DNA of 64,000 nt from Megalonaias nervosa (GCA_016617855.1 JAECUM010003197.1:62001-126000), one strand, 5' to 3'. Counted from the first letter of the stretch, positions 1 to 11,879 are shown. Notes: generated by a model from the letters alone, not told the origin. Made by a program: numbers and translations.

Positions 1-66
1 AACAATATTCCAGCTGATGACTATAAGTGGATTCAGACTGTTATCAGTCATAAAGGTGCAGATTAA
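1..66 (+). CDS. Possible 3' end of an open frame entering from the left edge
   Basis: Twenty-one codons are open from the window edge (NNIPADDYKWIQTVISHKGA, then D) and end at a TAA. An AATAAA-like stretch lies near 182. The peptide looks protein-like but is too short to identify, and the frame could be chance. Confidence 0.15.
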   Translation, partial: NNIPADDYKWIQTVISHKGAD

Positions 67-1380
67 AAACTCATTTACCTGACATGTACCATGATGTCAC
101 TTAAATACAATTTTGAAAATGTTCATCATAATTATAAAATACTTTTAATTAGACAACAACCTTTGATATGAATTCAATGCCAATAAAAAAAGATATGACT
201 GAGAAATTAAAATATGCAATATACACTTACCACATATACTTGAATATAAGACAATTAATTTAGGAAAACAAGAAAAGCTTGGAGAGAAAGGTGGGGGAGG
301 GCAGCTTATCCATGGGACAAGGTCTAAACTTGAAAACTTGTAAGTTTTTTTGTTGACTACCATAATGCCTGTAAATCCTAAGACATGAAAAAGTAGTTAT
401 TTGTTTCAATGTCCAAAGACTTATATGAATGTTAAAAAAAAATACATTTTCAGTGTCCCAACACTTGGAGGCACAAAAAAAATTTCAATACAAAATTGAC
501 AAGACTTACACAGGTCACACATCAGTGACCAGCTCTTTCAATAACCATAGCAATAAACTGCTATAAACTACTGATTGTTTTTGTTATTATTTTGCATGTG
601 CATATTTTTTCTTTTCCCAACATGAAATTATATAAAGGTAAATAAAGACTTCATGATTTAGTGCAAATTGTGCTTTGCATCACAATATATCCTTGTTTAT
701 TCCCAAACAATATTTGATGCAGATTTTGCTCTATTCATTGCTCAATCACGTTTTTGCAATCATATTCCAGTTAGGCATACATAGCTGTTTCATTTATACT
801 GATCCAAATGCTCTTTTTCAATGATATAAGCAATCCTACAAATTGAGGTAATGTTTTTGAAGAGGTACATATGTTTAATTGTACAAGGCACATGATCAGC
901 ATATATTCATATACATCCTTAACAATTATATGAATACTGAAAAGAGTTATTACAACAAATTGTTTCTTGCAACTGGCCAGAAAGTGATTAAAGTAAAACA
1001 TCCTTATAAAAAATAAAAAAAGAACATGATTATTGTGAAGCCATTTTTTTTTCTTGGTCATTAATTTGATTTTTGAAAGCTCACACAGTATGGGAATCCA
1101 ACTGTAAATTAAATAATGTATATGAATAATAAGGAACTCACGGAAAGTTTATACATTATAGCATTATAAAAATGGAAGGATGATTATAATTAAACATGAA
1201 AAGCAGTGACATCTTCATACGCTCATAACTTTGAGGTAAACTGGCCATAGCGTTCTAAGTAAATCATTTCTTTCACACTTGAAACAAGTTTCAGTTCTTT
1301 TTAGAATTATTAACTGACTTCACTGTAAACTGAGAACATATCTTAAAGAAATTATCATATTTAATATGTGTTCTCACTAG
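67..1380. other. AT-rich non-coding stretch
   Basis: No exon, RNA gene or clear mobile element seen on either strand. The ORFs here have ordinary low-complexity composition. Confidence 0.5.
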
Positions 1381-1385
1381 TTTTG

Positions 1386-1545
1386 TTCAATGTTTATTTT
1401 TTGATTCATCATTTATGGTTTATTTTGTATCATTTATGATTTATAATTTATTGTTCATGGTTTATCATTTATTTTTTATGTTTCACCATTTATCAATTTT
1501 ATGGTTTACTGTTTAATGCATATAAATTATCATTTATCATTTTTT
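1386..1545. repeat. Degenerate 'tttatcatttatg' simple repeat
   Basis: Irregular reiteration of TTTAT, CATTTAT and GGTTTAT words over about 160 bases, with no clean period. Confidence 0.6.
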
Positions 1546-1560
1546 ATTTAAAATTTAGTC

Positions 1561-1700
1561 TTTAATTCTTGAACTCTGCAATGTTTAACACACAGTACTC
1601 CTCTTTAATTCTTGAACTCTGCAATGTTTAACACACAGTACTCCTCTTTAATTCTTGAACTCTGCAATGTTTAACACACAGTACTCCTCTTTAATTCACT
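1561..1700. repeat. 43-bp tandem repeat, 3 copies plus a partial
   Basis: Copies start at 1561, 1604 and 1647 and are practically identical (key part 'cttgaactctgcaatgttta'). Confidence 0.9.
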
Positions 1701-2021
1701 TAGCATTCATTTACAGCTAATTTTCAGATCATACATGTTTACATTTCAAAGGGATATTTAAAAGTTTTCTGGTGTATAATTACAATTTGTATAATAATTA
1801 TTTCTCTGTCACACAAAATAAGTAAAAATAAGTGCCAAGAAAATGACAAACTGTAAAGACAACAACTCTGACACTAAAATGGAATGGTGAGCAATTTTCT
1901 CACATAAAAAAAATATCCCCAACTCTACCTCCTCTTCTGTATATCAACCTAACCCAATGATGGAGGTGATTTAAAAGTCAAAACAAACACAAAATTCTTT
2001 TAAAAATAGTGTGATTACAAT
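1701..2021. other. Non-coding gap
   Basis: AT-rich, nothing recognisable. Confidence 0.4.
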
Positions 2022-2222
2022 GATTTGTCAACATGCAGAAATTATCATGATTACCACAATATGTACAATAATTTGTTAACATGCATAAATTACCATGATT
2101 AGCACAATACACTGATTTGCCAACATGCATAAATTGTCATGATTACCATAAAATGTACAAAGATTTGTCAACATGCATAAATTATCATGATTAGCACAAT
2201 ATGTACAATGATTTACAGCAAT
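2022..2222. repeat. Tandem repeat of about 48 bp, 4-5 copies
   Basis: Units with 'atttgtcaacatgcataaat' start near 2023, 2071, 2115 and 2163. One unit is 4 bp shorter. Confidence 0.85.
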
Positions 2223-2596
2223 GTTCTACAAACTGCAAGTCTAGAGTAGTTGCATTCACCAAATTCCATCACACACTGCATCCTGCTGCAAGTCAAACGG
2301 GGCAACAACTCTTACAAGAATCATGGCTGGATTTGCGTGTATGTACATCTTTATATCACAACCATAATATTAATACATTTAACAGCTATGTATCAAAGAC
2401 CTCAATAAAAACAGTGAGACTAGCTGTGATAATGAGATCATGCCAGACTCTGCATTAGCCTACAAGGCCAAAAGGCAATAATTCCTATAAAAATAGAGTG
2501 AGGAAAGTGGTTTCTCAATAAGTAAATTTTCAAGTGATGGCCATACATTTTATAAAACTTCAGACATCCATAAAACTGTTACAGGACTATTTGCAC
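2223..2596. other. Old dispersed-repeat-like intergenic sequence
   Basis: Contains 'ggggcaacaactcttacaag' and 'aaggcaataattcctataaa', phrases typical of ancient repeats in molluscan genomes. No gene. Confidence 0.4.
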
Positions 2597-2868
2597 TAAG
2601 AGAGTTTTGTTGTTGTTGTAGGGTTTAACACCATTTTTCAGCACACAATAGGCTATACATGGCGGCCAATATTAATGGTGGAGGAAGAACCTGGGTAAAC
2701 CCCAGAAAGAACCACCGACCCACGAGTATCTACTGGCAAGCTTTCTCACATACCCACATTGGCCGAATCCAAGACTTGAACCCACGAAGACAGAGGTGAG
2801 ATGGCAGTGATCCGTAATGAAGAGCGCTTTAGACCACTTGGCCATGAGTGGCCCTACATTAAGAGAGT
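2597..2868 (-). mobile_element. tRNA-derived SINE with target site duplication
   Basis: Read on the minus strand, the head (near 2850) has an A box 'tggccaagtggtctaaagcg' and, about 55 bases on, a B box 'gggttcaagtct', as in a serine/leucine-type tRNA promoter. A central part follows and the element ends in 'ggtgttaaaccc' and (CAA)n. The body spans roughly 2610-2852. The imperfect flanking repeats 'cactaagagagt' (2595-2606) and 'cattaagagagt' (2855-2866) look like the target duplication. A truncated relative is at 44905-45010. Confidence 0.8.
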
Positions 2869-2968
2869 AATTACATACACTGCACTAAGAGAGTTATTAC
2901 ATACAATACACTAAGAGAGTTATTACATACACTACACTAAGAGATTTGTTACATACACTACATTAAGT
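2855..2968. repeat. 27-bp tandem repeat, 4 copies, built on the SINE target site
   Basis: Units 'ctaagagagttattacatac' start near 2857, 2884, 2911 and 2937. The first unit is the SINE's right target duplication. Confidence 0.8.
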
Positions 2969-3039
2969 TAAAAGATGAAAGGGAAAATAACTCAAACAAC
3001 AAGAGGACCTGAAGGAACTGACGCTCTACTGGTTGCAAA

Positions 3040-3535
3040 GACTTTCCAAGAATTCAAGATAAGACCATTTCTTTATTTTAACTGCTGAGAGCTGAAACCA
3101 TCTTAGACATTCTTCAGCGATAACAAGATTTTCAAATTAACTGCTGTGGTGGACACAATCGATATCAGCTTGGCACCATTTTCATTTTGGGCTAACAAGG
3201 CATCATAAAAAGACTTCTAGTCAGAACCCCATGGCAATATTACTTTTTATTCAGGAGGATTAGCAATAACAAGATTTTCAAGATGGCAATAATGGCAGCC
3301 AGATTGGACATCATATTAGCAACATTTTCATGTAGGACCAACTATACATCATTAGAATTCTGGTGAAAATGCCATGGCAAAATTACTTTTTGTGTAGGAG
3401 AAGTGGTGATAACAAGATTTTTGAAAATAGCTACTGGGATGGCCATGTTGGACCTTAGATTGGCACCATTTTCATTTAGAACTAACTAGATAAGAAGTCT
3501 TTTAGTTATAACCCCATTGTCATGGAACAAGGCAT
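3040..3535. repeat. Diverged tandem repeat of about 130 bp, locus 1
   Basis: About four degenerate units with 'ataacaagattttcaa', 'atggcagccagattggacat' and 'cattttcatttaggac'. The same family recurs at 5140-5480. Confidence 0.7.
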
Positions 3536-3734
3536 GAAAATAACTCGTTAATGCCTTATAATGATTCTGTGTAATTGATTTTGTAGACATGTACAGCACT
3601 GCATTGTCTTCTTTTTTGTTCTTTTCTTCTATTGGTGAATGAGTAATACATGCATCTCAATGTAGGTCATTCACAATGAGGTTCCCATATATCACAACGT
3701 GTACTTTAATCCCAGTTCTTGCATGTTTTTATAG

Positions 3735-3836
3735 GAGGCATATTGCTATGTACAGGCACAGTGATTGCCTGGATCTTGTCATGGAGTGTCTATAGTAGAC
3801 AACTTACTACAGCCATGGGGATAAGTAGTATATTAC
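3735..3836 (+). CDS. Candidate isolated exon encoding a membrane segment
   Basis: A 102-base stretch between a good acceptor (pyrimidine-rich 'tttttatag') and a consensus donor ('gtgagt') is open in only one frame. The peptide GILLCTGTVIAWILSWSVYS, followed by RQLTTAMGISS, reads as one hydrophobic transmembrane helix with a charged border. Phases would be 2 in and 1 out. I found no partner exon on the plus strand and do not recognise the family. It may be an exon of another gene overlapping or adjacent to the VWA gene's 3' side, or chance. Confidence 0.3.
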
Positions 3837-4449
3837 GTGAGTCAAATTTGTAATTGTATCAGTATTTTAAATGCTTCATATCGATACACTATTATTATGT
3901 TGCATTCTTGGGATTTAAAATTCTGGAAAAATTGCACAGTGTTTGGCTATAGAAAATTGTTGTTTTCATGTAATTAACCATTGAGGGCTTTATATTGACA
4001 AAGTAAAATGACGGTATTATGTGTTTTATGTATTTTTTATTTATGCAATGTTTAGTGTACTTCTGTATGTTGGCTATGATTTAGGAGATATGTATATTTT
4101 ATTATTAATAATATCTATTCAATGTAATATGTTGGACAGTTTGGTCTATTTATAGCTGGAAGGGCTGGCAGCATAACTGATAGGGCAGGCAACATGGCAG
4201 CATATTGCTTGTAGTGCTGGCAACATGGTATCACATAGCCAATAATGTGGTAGCACAACCTGCTGTCGTTGTAGTGGATTTATGGTTGTAACAGTGTAAC
4301 CAGCAGTGTGGCAGTGTAGTTGCTATATGTAGAAGTGTAACTGGCCATGTGGCAGATTAGATGTGACAGTGAAAATTTGTTGAAGGATATGGATTCCAAA
4401 TTGGGCAAAATTACAGTGAACAGTGATTTATTATTATAAGAACATATGA
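3837..4449. other. Non-coding stretch with low-complexity 'gcagcataac' region
   Basis: From about 4150 to 4350 short words such as 'ggcaacatggcagcata' and 'gtgtggcagtgtagt' recur irregularly. No gene seen. Confidence 0.4.
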
Positions 4450-4575
4450 CTGTATGAACCATCCTCATTTCTTTAAATCATACAATTGTATAAACCATAC
4501 TCATTTCTTTAAATCATACAGTTGTATGAGCCAAATTCATTATATATCATATAGTTACATTAATCATATTTATCA
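4450..4575. repeat. 36-bp imperfect tandem repeat, about 3 copies
   Basis: Units with 'tttaaatcatacaattgtat' start at 4472 and 4508; the third is degenerate. Confidence 0.65.
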
Positions 4576-4689
4576 TTTTTATATCATACATGAATTCTGC
4601 TAATTTGTTTTTTATTACATATTCAGTGGGGTTGTATCTTATCATTTGACAAATGTTTGGGTTTTTTCTACATCATTATGAGTCTTATG

Positions 4690-5000
4690 TCTACTGAATT
4701 GTCAGTGTGTGAAGTAATCATTATTATGGTCTGTCTTGTCAGTGTATGAGGTAAATCATTGTTATAGTCTGTCTTGTCAGTGTGTGAGGTAAATTATTAT
4801 TATGGTCTGTCTTGTCAGTGTGTGAGGTAAATCCTTATTATGGTCTGTCTTGTCAGTGTGTGAGGTAAATCATTATTATAGTCTGTCTTGTCAGTGTGTG
4901 AGGTAAATTACTATTATGGTCTGTCTTGTCAGTGTGTGAGGTAAATCATTATTATGGTCCATGTTGTCAGTGTGTGAAGTAAATCATTATTACAGTCTAA
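4690..5000. repeat. 38-bp tandem repeat, about 8 copies
   Basis: Unit contains 'gtctgtcttgtcagtgtgtg' and 'aggtaaatcattatta'. Adjacent copies start 38 bp apart (4767, 4805). Confidence 0.9.
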
Positions 5001-5119
5001 GTGTTTATTTGTTGTTGAATAGTTTTATTTTCATTTCATAAACTCTTTTTGATTTCTGTACATTGTGTTTGGTGTTTTCATGTGGTCAAAAATCCATTTG
5101 GTTTCAATCCTGTGACCCC

Positions 5120-5906
5120 CATACTGATATTACCATCCATTTAGAAGGAGCAGCGATAAGAGTTTCAAGATGGCCATATTAGCTATCAGGTCAGCACCAT
5201 TTTCATTTAGAATTAGCTAGACATCATACTAAGTAGCAGAAACAAGGTTTTCAAAATGCTCATTGTGGTGGCCATATTGGACATCAGATCAGTACCATTT
5301 TTATTTAGGAGCAAGTAGACACCATAAGAATCTTTTTAGTGAAAACCATATGTTCATATCATTATCCATTCAGTAGGAATAGCCATAGTATGTGTTTCAA
5401 GATGACCAAAATGGTGGTCATAGTGAATAATACCCATGAATCACAATTTTCATTTAGGACCAATGAGATCCTGGGATGAATGTGTGTTTAAAGGTTCATG
5501 GCAATACTCCAAAGTATTTCATGAGCAGAAATAACAAACTTGTGCTAATGGACTGCCAGACAATGAACAACAGACAAATCCCTAAGATCTTCTGGTTTAT
5601 GACCAGGGGAGTTAAAACGGCTGGGACAAAGTGATTTGTCAATATGTTCATCCTCTGGTGATGAACATAATATTTACCAAATTTCATGGCAATCCATCAT
5701 AAACTGCTGACTAGTTGTGCTCACAAGAGGGTCATGTTCTGCAACAATACAAATGGGGAAATAACTCTCACAAAAAATGTGGGAACCATGTGATTAATTG
5801 CTATCACCATCTTCAGGTCATCACATTAACACTGACAAAGGTCTATGCCAATCCATCCAAAAGAAGTCCAAGAGAGCTTGACCACTTTGTCTGCATAAGA
5901 CCCATA
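5120..5906. repeat. Diverged repeat of about 130 bp, locus 2, and flanking old repeat
   Basis: Units carry 'gtggtggccatattggacat' and 'accattttcatttag'. From 5490 to 5906 the sequence turns into another old repeat with 'ggggaaataactctcacaaa'. Confidence 0.65.
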
Positions 5907-6059
5907 CAAAATTTTTAGGAAGATTCCGCCTAGATTTTAGGTGGATTCAGGGTGTATTCCGCCTAAAAGCCCCAAATTTCAGACGGACTTTAGGCAGACT
6001 GGGAAGACAGCTAAGGTGACAGACTGAATCCGTCTAATAAGTTAAGCATACTATTTCTT

Positions 6060-7126
6060 ACATTCCTCCTAAAGGATAACTGTTAGATGCAAAAGTTCTG
6101 ATTGTCCATTTCATTTTCCTACTTTAAGATGGATTTTGGACTTAGACTGATTCTAGCAGAAATGTTAGGCATAATTTTGAACTTTATCACAAGAACTACA
6201 AGTATAGATGAATCTTTGGACTTAGAAAATTTAGTGCAAGGTGGATTTTGGACTTGATCTGATGTTCACTCTGAAAAACAAGTTTTTTTGGCTTCCTATT
6301 AAATGCTCTACAAAAATCATACCCTAGTGAAAATGTGACTGAAATTTCAGCGAAATCACAGTGAAAATCTTTTGACATTCACTCAAATGTTCTTTTTTCA
6401 CTAAAATTTATGGTATTTTTGGAGATTTTACCCAAAATTTCTGAAAATATCAGTGAAATTTTGTGATTGAAATTTCACTGACTCTGCCAACATTTCTGAA
6501 AATATCAGTGAGAATTTGTGATTGAAATTTCACTGAGAGTTAGCTGAATGTTCTGAAAATATAGTGATATTTTGTGCTTATAATATCACTGACATTTCAA
6601 TAACAAATATCAATATGATATAATAAAATTTATTTTTTGTTTCTTGTACAGTTTGAATGATTTTCAGCAACATTTATATTTCCTGTTTCTGATAGCTGTA
6701 ATTTTTTTGTTCATTTTGGGAACAATAACTTCTTTCCACATCTTTCCTTGTTATATTTCTTTTTCAAATTTTTGTTGTTGTTGTAGTTTTGTTTAAATTC
6801 AGTTGGATTTAACTGGCCTCAAACAAGATTGTTTTCTTCTTTTCCATTTTAAAGCAAAATTTTGCTTTTCTCCTACCTTAATCTGATTTTCCTTGATATG
6901 GACACTTTTTTCAATATTGTCTCCAAAATTTTTCTTTTTTGTTTTTTTGTTTTTATTTATAATTCTCTATCCAGTCCCATTCTGCAAGGAACTTTCTGAT
7001 AAGTATTTGTTCCATATATTATTTTAATAGATGATCGCTGTAAAGAGCTTTCTAATTGGTCAAAGGCTTGTACTTGCCCTATGAATCATCGTGTAATGGA
7101 AACTGATGGGAATGAGCATGTTTGAT
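6060..7126. other. Non-coding interior of the hAT-like unit
   Basis: Between 6350 and 6600 the phrase 'tgaaaatatcagtgaaattt' and its variants recur about five times, including inverted versions. The rest is T-rich and featureless. Confidence 0.5.
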
Positions 7127-7773
7127 AAGGGGGCACTCACCAGTTATTACATACTTTTGAGAGAGTGATGTATCCAAGGTGAATTTGTTTGCATTTAAAA
7201 CCTGTACAGTGGAAAGAATGTTGGCATATCTTTATGCTACTTTGATGTAATGTGGCTGACATTTCTTTGGATATTGTACTTTTGGAAATTGTAAATGATC
7301 TTAGCACACTGCTAACTTAAATGACTGATCCCTTGTGCTCCAAAAATCAGCCTGAATTTGTCTGAAGTACACTATTCTTAGAAGCTATTAAAATAGGGAA
7401 AATGCATTTTGCCAGATTAGACAATACCCCAGTTTCTGAAAGTGCAATGAATGAATTACCAAATATACAAAATGTAAAAAAATTTATCAGCTCCTTTTTC
7501 TTACAATTTACCTCTGAAGTTCAGGAACTGAAAATGACCAAGTGGAGCTAGCACTTTTTTGAAAGGTGCACATCTGGAGTAAGGCCAAGCTGTATACTCT
7601 ATAACCCATATTACACCCATCAATCATACACCAAAATAGAGGGAATTAAAGGTTCTATGAACAATACCTAAGATATACAAGGTCTTTTTTTAAATAGTAT
7701 AACTAGTGAGGGAACCCAGAGAAATTCTTTTTCTTTAAAATTCTAACCCTATGCTAAATACGAAACTGTAGAG
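7127..7773. mobile_element. MITE of about 650 bp, copy 1
   Basis: Begins 'gggggcactcac' and ends 'gtagagtgccacct', a short inverted terminal repeat of the GGGCGCTC type. Nearly identical over most of its length to 8487-9144 in the same orientation. Confidence 0.75.
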
Positions 7774-8486
7774 TGCCACCTTAAAATAAATATAAACATT
7801 TATGCAATTTTTTTTCTTATTTTCATATTATTATGTATGATGTTCTGAATAAAATGGTACATTAACATTGATTTTATGCATGACAATAAGCTAATTATGC
7901 TTACTTTGCTCTTGCTTACATAATTTGCCATGAGGCATGTTTGTGTGAGTTGTGACCTTAATTATGGGGAAATTAGAAGTCTTAGAATATAGGAATAAAG
8001 TCAACTTAACTTTAAAACTGTTGCATTAAGTAAAAGAAATATATAGTGAAAATGTTTCTTTTCATTTATTTGCAATGAAATTAAAAAATAAATGATGACA
8101 AAGCAAATTTGGTTTCTTCCATATTAAACAATAAGCTAATATTTTACCCTTTGACCTTTGACCTTTATGAACCTCACCTGTTCCATCCCTTTTCAAAATG
8201 TAAAATTTATTGTTGACATCTTAGGAATAATTATGACTAGTTTCATGTTCGTCTTTCAGCATAACACTGGTCGCTATGTTGACAAAATGCAATGTGCATT
8301 TATAAAATAGCTCACTTTTTATCATGGGGGGGGTGCTGTACCTGTTTGAGACTCTGACACTAATAAATACTGTTCTGCAGGGGGAAATACAGGAGAATTA
8401 TTCAAAAGGACTGTTTTGATGCTTGTGACTTAAATATTTCAGCCATACAATCAAAATTAAATCATACAATAAGAATACCTATATGT

Positions 8487-9144
8487 TCTTTATGAGGGCG
8501 CTCACAAGATATTATGTACTTTTGAGAGAGTGATATATGTATGGTGAAGTTGTTTGCATTTAAAACATGCACAGCAGAGAGAATGATTTCATACCTCTTT
8601 GCTACTTGGATGTAATGTTGCTGACATTTCTTTGGATATTGTACTTTGGAAATTGTAAATGATCTTAGCACACTGCTAACTTAAATGACTGATCCCTTGT
8701 GCTCCAAAAATCAGCCTGAATTTGTCTGAAGTACACTATCCTTAGAAGCTATTAAAATAGGGAAAATGCATTTTGCCAGATTAGACAATACCCCAGTTTC
8801 TGAAAGTGCAATGAATGAATTACCAAATATACAAAATGTAAAAAAAGTTAACAGCTCCTTTTTCTTACAATTTACCTCTGAAGTTCAGGAACTGAAAATG
8901 ACCAAGTGGAGCTAGCACTTTTTTGAAAGGTGCACATCTGGAGTAAGGCCAAGCTGTATACTCTATAACCCATATTAAACCCATCAATCATACACCAAAA
9001 TAGAGGGAATTAAAGGTTCTTTGAACAATACCTAAGATATACAAGGTCTTTTTTTAAATAGTATAACTAGTGAGGGAACCCAGAGAAATTCTTTTTCTTT
9101 AAAATTCTAACCCTATGCAAAATATGAAACTGTAGAGCGCCACC
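8487..9144. mobile_element. MITE of about 650 bp, copy 2
   Basis: Begins 'gagggcgctcacaag' and ends 'gtagagcgccacct'. The 3' two thirds differ from copy 1 by only a few bases, while the 5' 150 bases are more diverged. Confidence 0.75.
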
Positions 9145-9157
9145 TAAACATGGCAAT

Positions 9158-9267
9158 TTGAATAGGGAACATCGCTGTGACGTCATAGGGCATGGGGGTT
9201 TCCCTAGTCTGGTTGGCAGAAAGACCATAAGCTTACTCCACATTCAACTGAACATGCTTGTTTACCA

Positions 9268-9310
<43 letters not shown>

Positions 9311-9636
9311 TGGTTAACAGTGACATTTATTGCAGTAATCATTGATCAGGATAGGTCTTTATACAAAAAAATGCAATTAAAGCACTTCAAAACCAATAAA
9401 CCCACCCACATTAAAGAAAAGTTTCCATGATGGAACCACAATAGGTTGTATCATTTTGTCATTGATAATGAGTAAAACAACATCAGTATCGGGTATACAA
9501 TTAGCACTGCCTATTCAGTGGCTTAGGCTGATATACAGATCATCTTCCTTTGTCACCATGGTGGTTCTGCCAACCAGAGCTGTGCCAACGCTTAGTTGTG
9601 ACATCATACAGGGAATCTCCGATGTTCCCTATTTTT
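9158..9636. mobile_element. MITE of about 480 bp with roughly 70-bp inverted repeats
   Basis: The left end 'aatagggaacatcgctgtga' is mirrored at the right by '...ccgatgttccctattttt'. The subterminal 'gtttccctagtctggttggc' is also mirrored. Possible 4-bp flank TTTG on both sides. The interior holds a (TA)19 tract. Confidence 0.75.
9269..9307. repeat. (TA)n microsatellite
   Basis: About 19 uninterrupted TA units. Confidence 0.95.
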
Positions 9637-9830
9637 GAGCAGGATATGAGTTTGAATAACCATTTGAAAAATGTGTGGCAATGAGAATAGCTTGAATGCA
9701 AAGTCAATGGGAACATAATTGGTTAATCTGTATGAAAACTGAACACCAGGACTTGCATTTTGCTTTTTGTGCCATAAAGAGCTTTACAGTAGCAGCTAAC
9801 ATGCTAAATATGATAAGGAATTGAACAAGG

Positions 9831-10043
9831 ATGATTTCAAAGTTATATAACTCCAAACTGATTAACTTCCAGAATTTAAGGTGGGACACATATAGATCTC
9901 TGGTGGGAACCAATGATATTGTTGCCAGATACCCATGTCTATCAAAGATAGTCACATCTTTGCAGAGTTTTCTTGACCCACAAGTAGAATCATTCTTCAA
10001 TGTCGTGAGTGGTATTATTGTTTATATTATCAAAATATTCTAG
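9831..10043 (+). pseudogene. hAT-type transposase C-terminal fragment
   Basis: The plus-strand frame contains LRWDTYRSLVGTNDIVARYP, then CLSKIVTSLQSFLDPQVESF, then FNVVSGI. This resembles the hAT dimerisation region, in which a 'Y-P-x-L-S-K' stretch is followed by '...S-x-x-V-E-R-x-F-S'. The usual Glu-Arg pair is here Glu-Ser. A splice-like 'cttccag' precedes the match at 9872 and the frame ends soon after. No other transposase domain is recognisable, so this is a remnant. Confidence 0.5.
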
Positions 10044-10245
10044 TTGTGTTAGAATTCAGTGTAAAATAAGTGTAATTATATCATAATAAATGTTTCTCAC
10101 AGCTGCTTATGGAACAAGGACTAATTCAAGAGACCACAACAGCATCATAGTTTGTACATTTATCAAAAATCAAGTCTGCAGTACAACAGTGACATAAGGC
10201 AGGCTCCTAGCATTTCTTCTTTTCATAATCAAAGTCTCAAATGGA

Positions 10246-10248
10246 TGC

Positions 10249-10283
<35 letters not shown>
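10246..10283. repeat. (TTA)n microsatellite
   Basis: About 12 TTA/ATT units. Confidence 0.95.
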
Positions 10284-10288
<5 letters not shown>

Positions 10289-10827
10289 CCACATCTCTTA
10301 CCTTGGATGTCATATAATTACAACATCTGTATAATTTTGTTTCGTCAGAATTTTTGTGAAATCTTACGTGGAAATCTTTGATGGATTCTTTTTATTCCAG
10401 TGGAATATTAGAACAACTAATCTGCATATTTCACCTTAAATTCCGCCCTGAATCCACCTGAATTCTGCTTGAAATTTGCCTAAGCTCCCTTAATATGAGC
10501 AGTTATGGTTTAGGCAGAAAGCGCCTATAAAACCCATCTGAAATCTACCTTAAGTCTGCCTGGAAAATTTTGTATGGGGAAGGACAAGGACCACTCTATC
10601 TGCATAAGAAGGACAAGAGGGCTTGACCACTTTGTCTGCATAAGAAGTACAAGCCATTAATAAAACCAGAACTGTAACCTGGATTTGAACCTGCCCTTCA
10701 GAACTAGGTTCTGATTCATAACTGTTCATATCCCAATCCTTAAATGATATGCCTATACTACATGGGGAGTTAACATGCATTCCCTATCCCCCTGAGACCC
10801 TGCCTCTGGAGTCATAATTTGGAACTT

Positions 10828-10925
10828 ACTGAGATCACCACCCGGGGAAGCTGCAGTGGCTCAGTGGTTAGGGTGCTGGGATGATGACCAGAAGGTTGTG
10901 GGTTTGATTTGCATCAGCCTGGATG
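10828..10925 (+). mobile_element. tRNA-like SINE head
   Basis: An A box-like 'gtggctcagtggttaggg' and a B box-like 'gtgggtttgattt' are spaced as in a tRNA-derived pol III promoter. No tail is recognised; the sequence runs directly into the family of about 150 bp described next. Confidence 0.45.
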
Positions 10926-11480
10926 CTCATTAATATGTGTGGATCTCACACAAGATTTAATTCATCTGAGATGTTGATAATTAAACCTTAAAATGCATGC
11001 TTGAGAAAAAATCAGAGCAAAAATATGGTCTCTAGGGTGTTCACAAGCTCAGCCAATCAGATGCAAGACCACCTCACTAATAGGCACAGCTGTTACTCAT
11101 AACTGAATTCATATGAGACCTTGATGATATAATCTTATAGAAAATGTTATCAGAATCTGAATATAAATATGGCCTCTAGTGTTCCCATGCCAATCATATG
11201 CATGTCACACCATTAACACACCTGGTTATTGCTCATAATCAAAGAGTTCTTGATAATACACTCTTGTGTATCCAATCTAATCCAAATCTGAACAAAATAT
11301 GGCCTCCAGAATGTTCACAAGCTCAGCAAACAAATGCAAGATTGACATACTGATATGGTTGATGCTCATAACTGAACTCATTCAAGGTTTCAATGATATA
11401 AACTTACATACCATATTGGATCAAAATCTGAGCAGAAATAAAACAACTAGAGCGCTCACAGTCTTGTTAGACAGACAGAA
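10926..11480. repeat. Diverged tandem family of about 150 bp, locus 1
   Basis: Units contain 'ctcattaatatgtgtggatc', 'atatggcctctag' and 'ctcagccaatcagatgcaag'. The same family forms 52200-52970. Confidence 0.75.
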
Positions 11481-11484
11481 GCAC

Positions 11485-11665
11485 AGCAATTAAGCCTCTT
11501 GAGTGTTCCCAGTCTTGATAGACAGACAGCAATTAAGCCTCTTGAGTGTTCCCAGTCTTGATAGACAGACAACAATTAAGCCTCTTGAGTGTTCCCAGTC
11601 TTGATAGACAGACAGCAATTAAGCCTCTTGAGTGTTCCCAGTCTTGATAGACAGATGGATGCACA
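11485..11665. repeat. 43-44-bp tandem repeat, 4 copies
   Basis: Unit 'gcaattaagcctcttgagtg' plus 'ttcccagtcttgatagacag'. Starts 11485, 11529 and 11572. Confidence 0.9.
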
Positions 11666-11879
11666 GAAAGGAAGCCTTTATAGTTTGTACATAAAAAGAT
11701 GGATGCACAACAATATCATATGCTCTCCAGGCCATTGGCCAAGTGAGCAGAAATTGCAGAACTAGTTGCATTAATGAAATTGTGTCATACAGTGAGAACT
11801 AACTGCCTGAGAATGATGATGTTTGGTGTTGCTCTCTATATACAACAGATCTAGAAAATATCATTCATCCAAATTAATT

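Larger units (their letters stand above)
5905..10575. mobile_element. Decayed hAT-like transposon unit of about 4.6 kb with long imperfect inverted ends
   Basis: The left end 'cccatacaaaattttt' (5905-5920) is mirrored by 'aaaattttgtatggg' at the right end (about 10563-10577). The next 100-150 bases of both ends share 'ggcggattc/gattttaggtgg'-type words in inverted orientation. A hAT-like transposase fragment is inside at 9831-10040. Nested in it are two related MITEs and a third MITE. I could not find a clean 8-bp target duplication; the flanks 'cataagac' and 'ggaaggac' match only partly. Confidence 0.55.

Noticed and set aside
1..45. Possible next exon (rest of the MIB/HERC2 domain) on the minus strand at the left edge
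   Set aside because: The best acceptor gives an immediate stop in the required phase; alternatives yield only a few residues and no W-D-x-G motif.
145..363. Minus-strand 72-codon ORF with a proline-rich stretch
   Set aside because: The proline run comes from a G-rich tract; there are no splice signals or domain.
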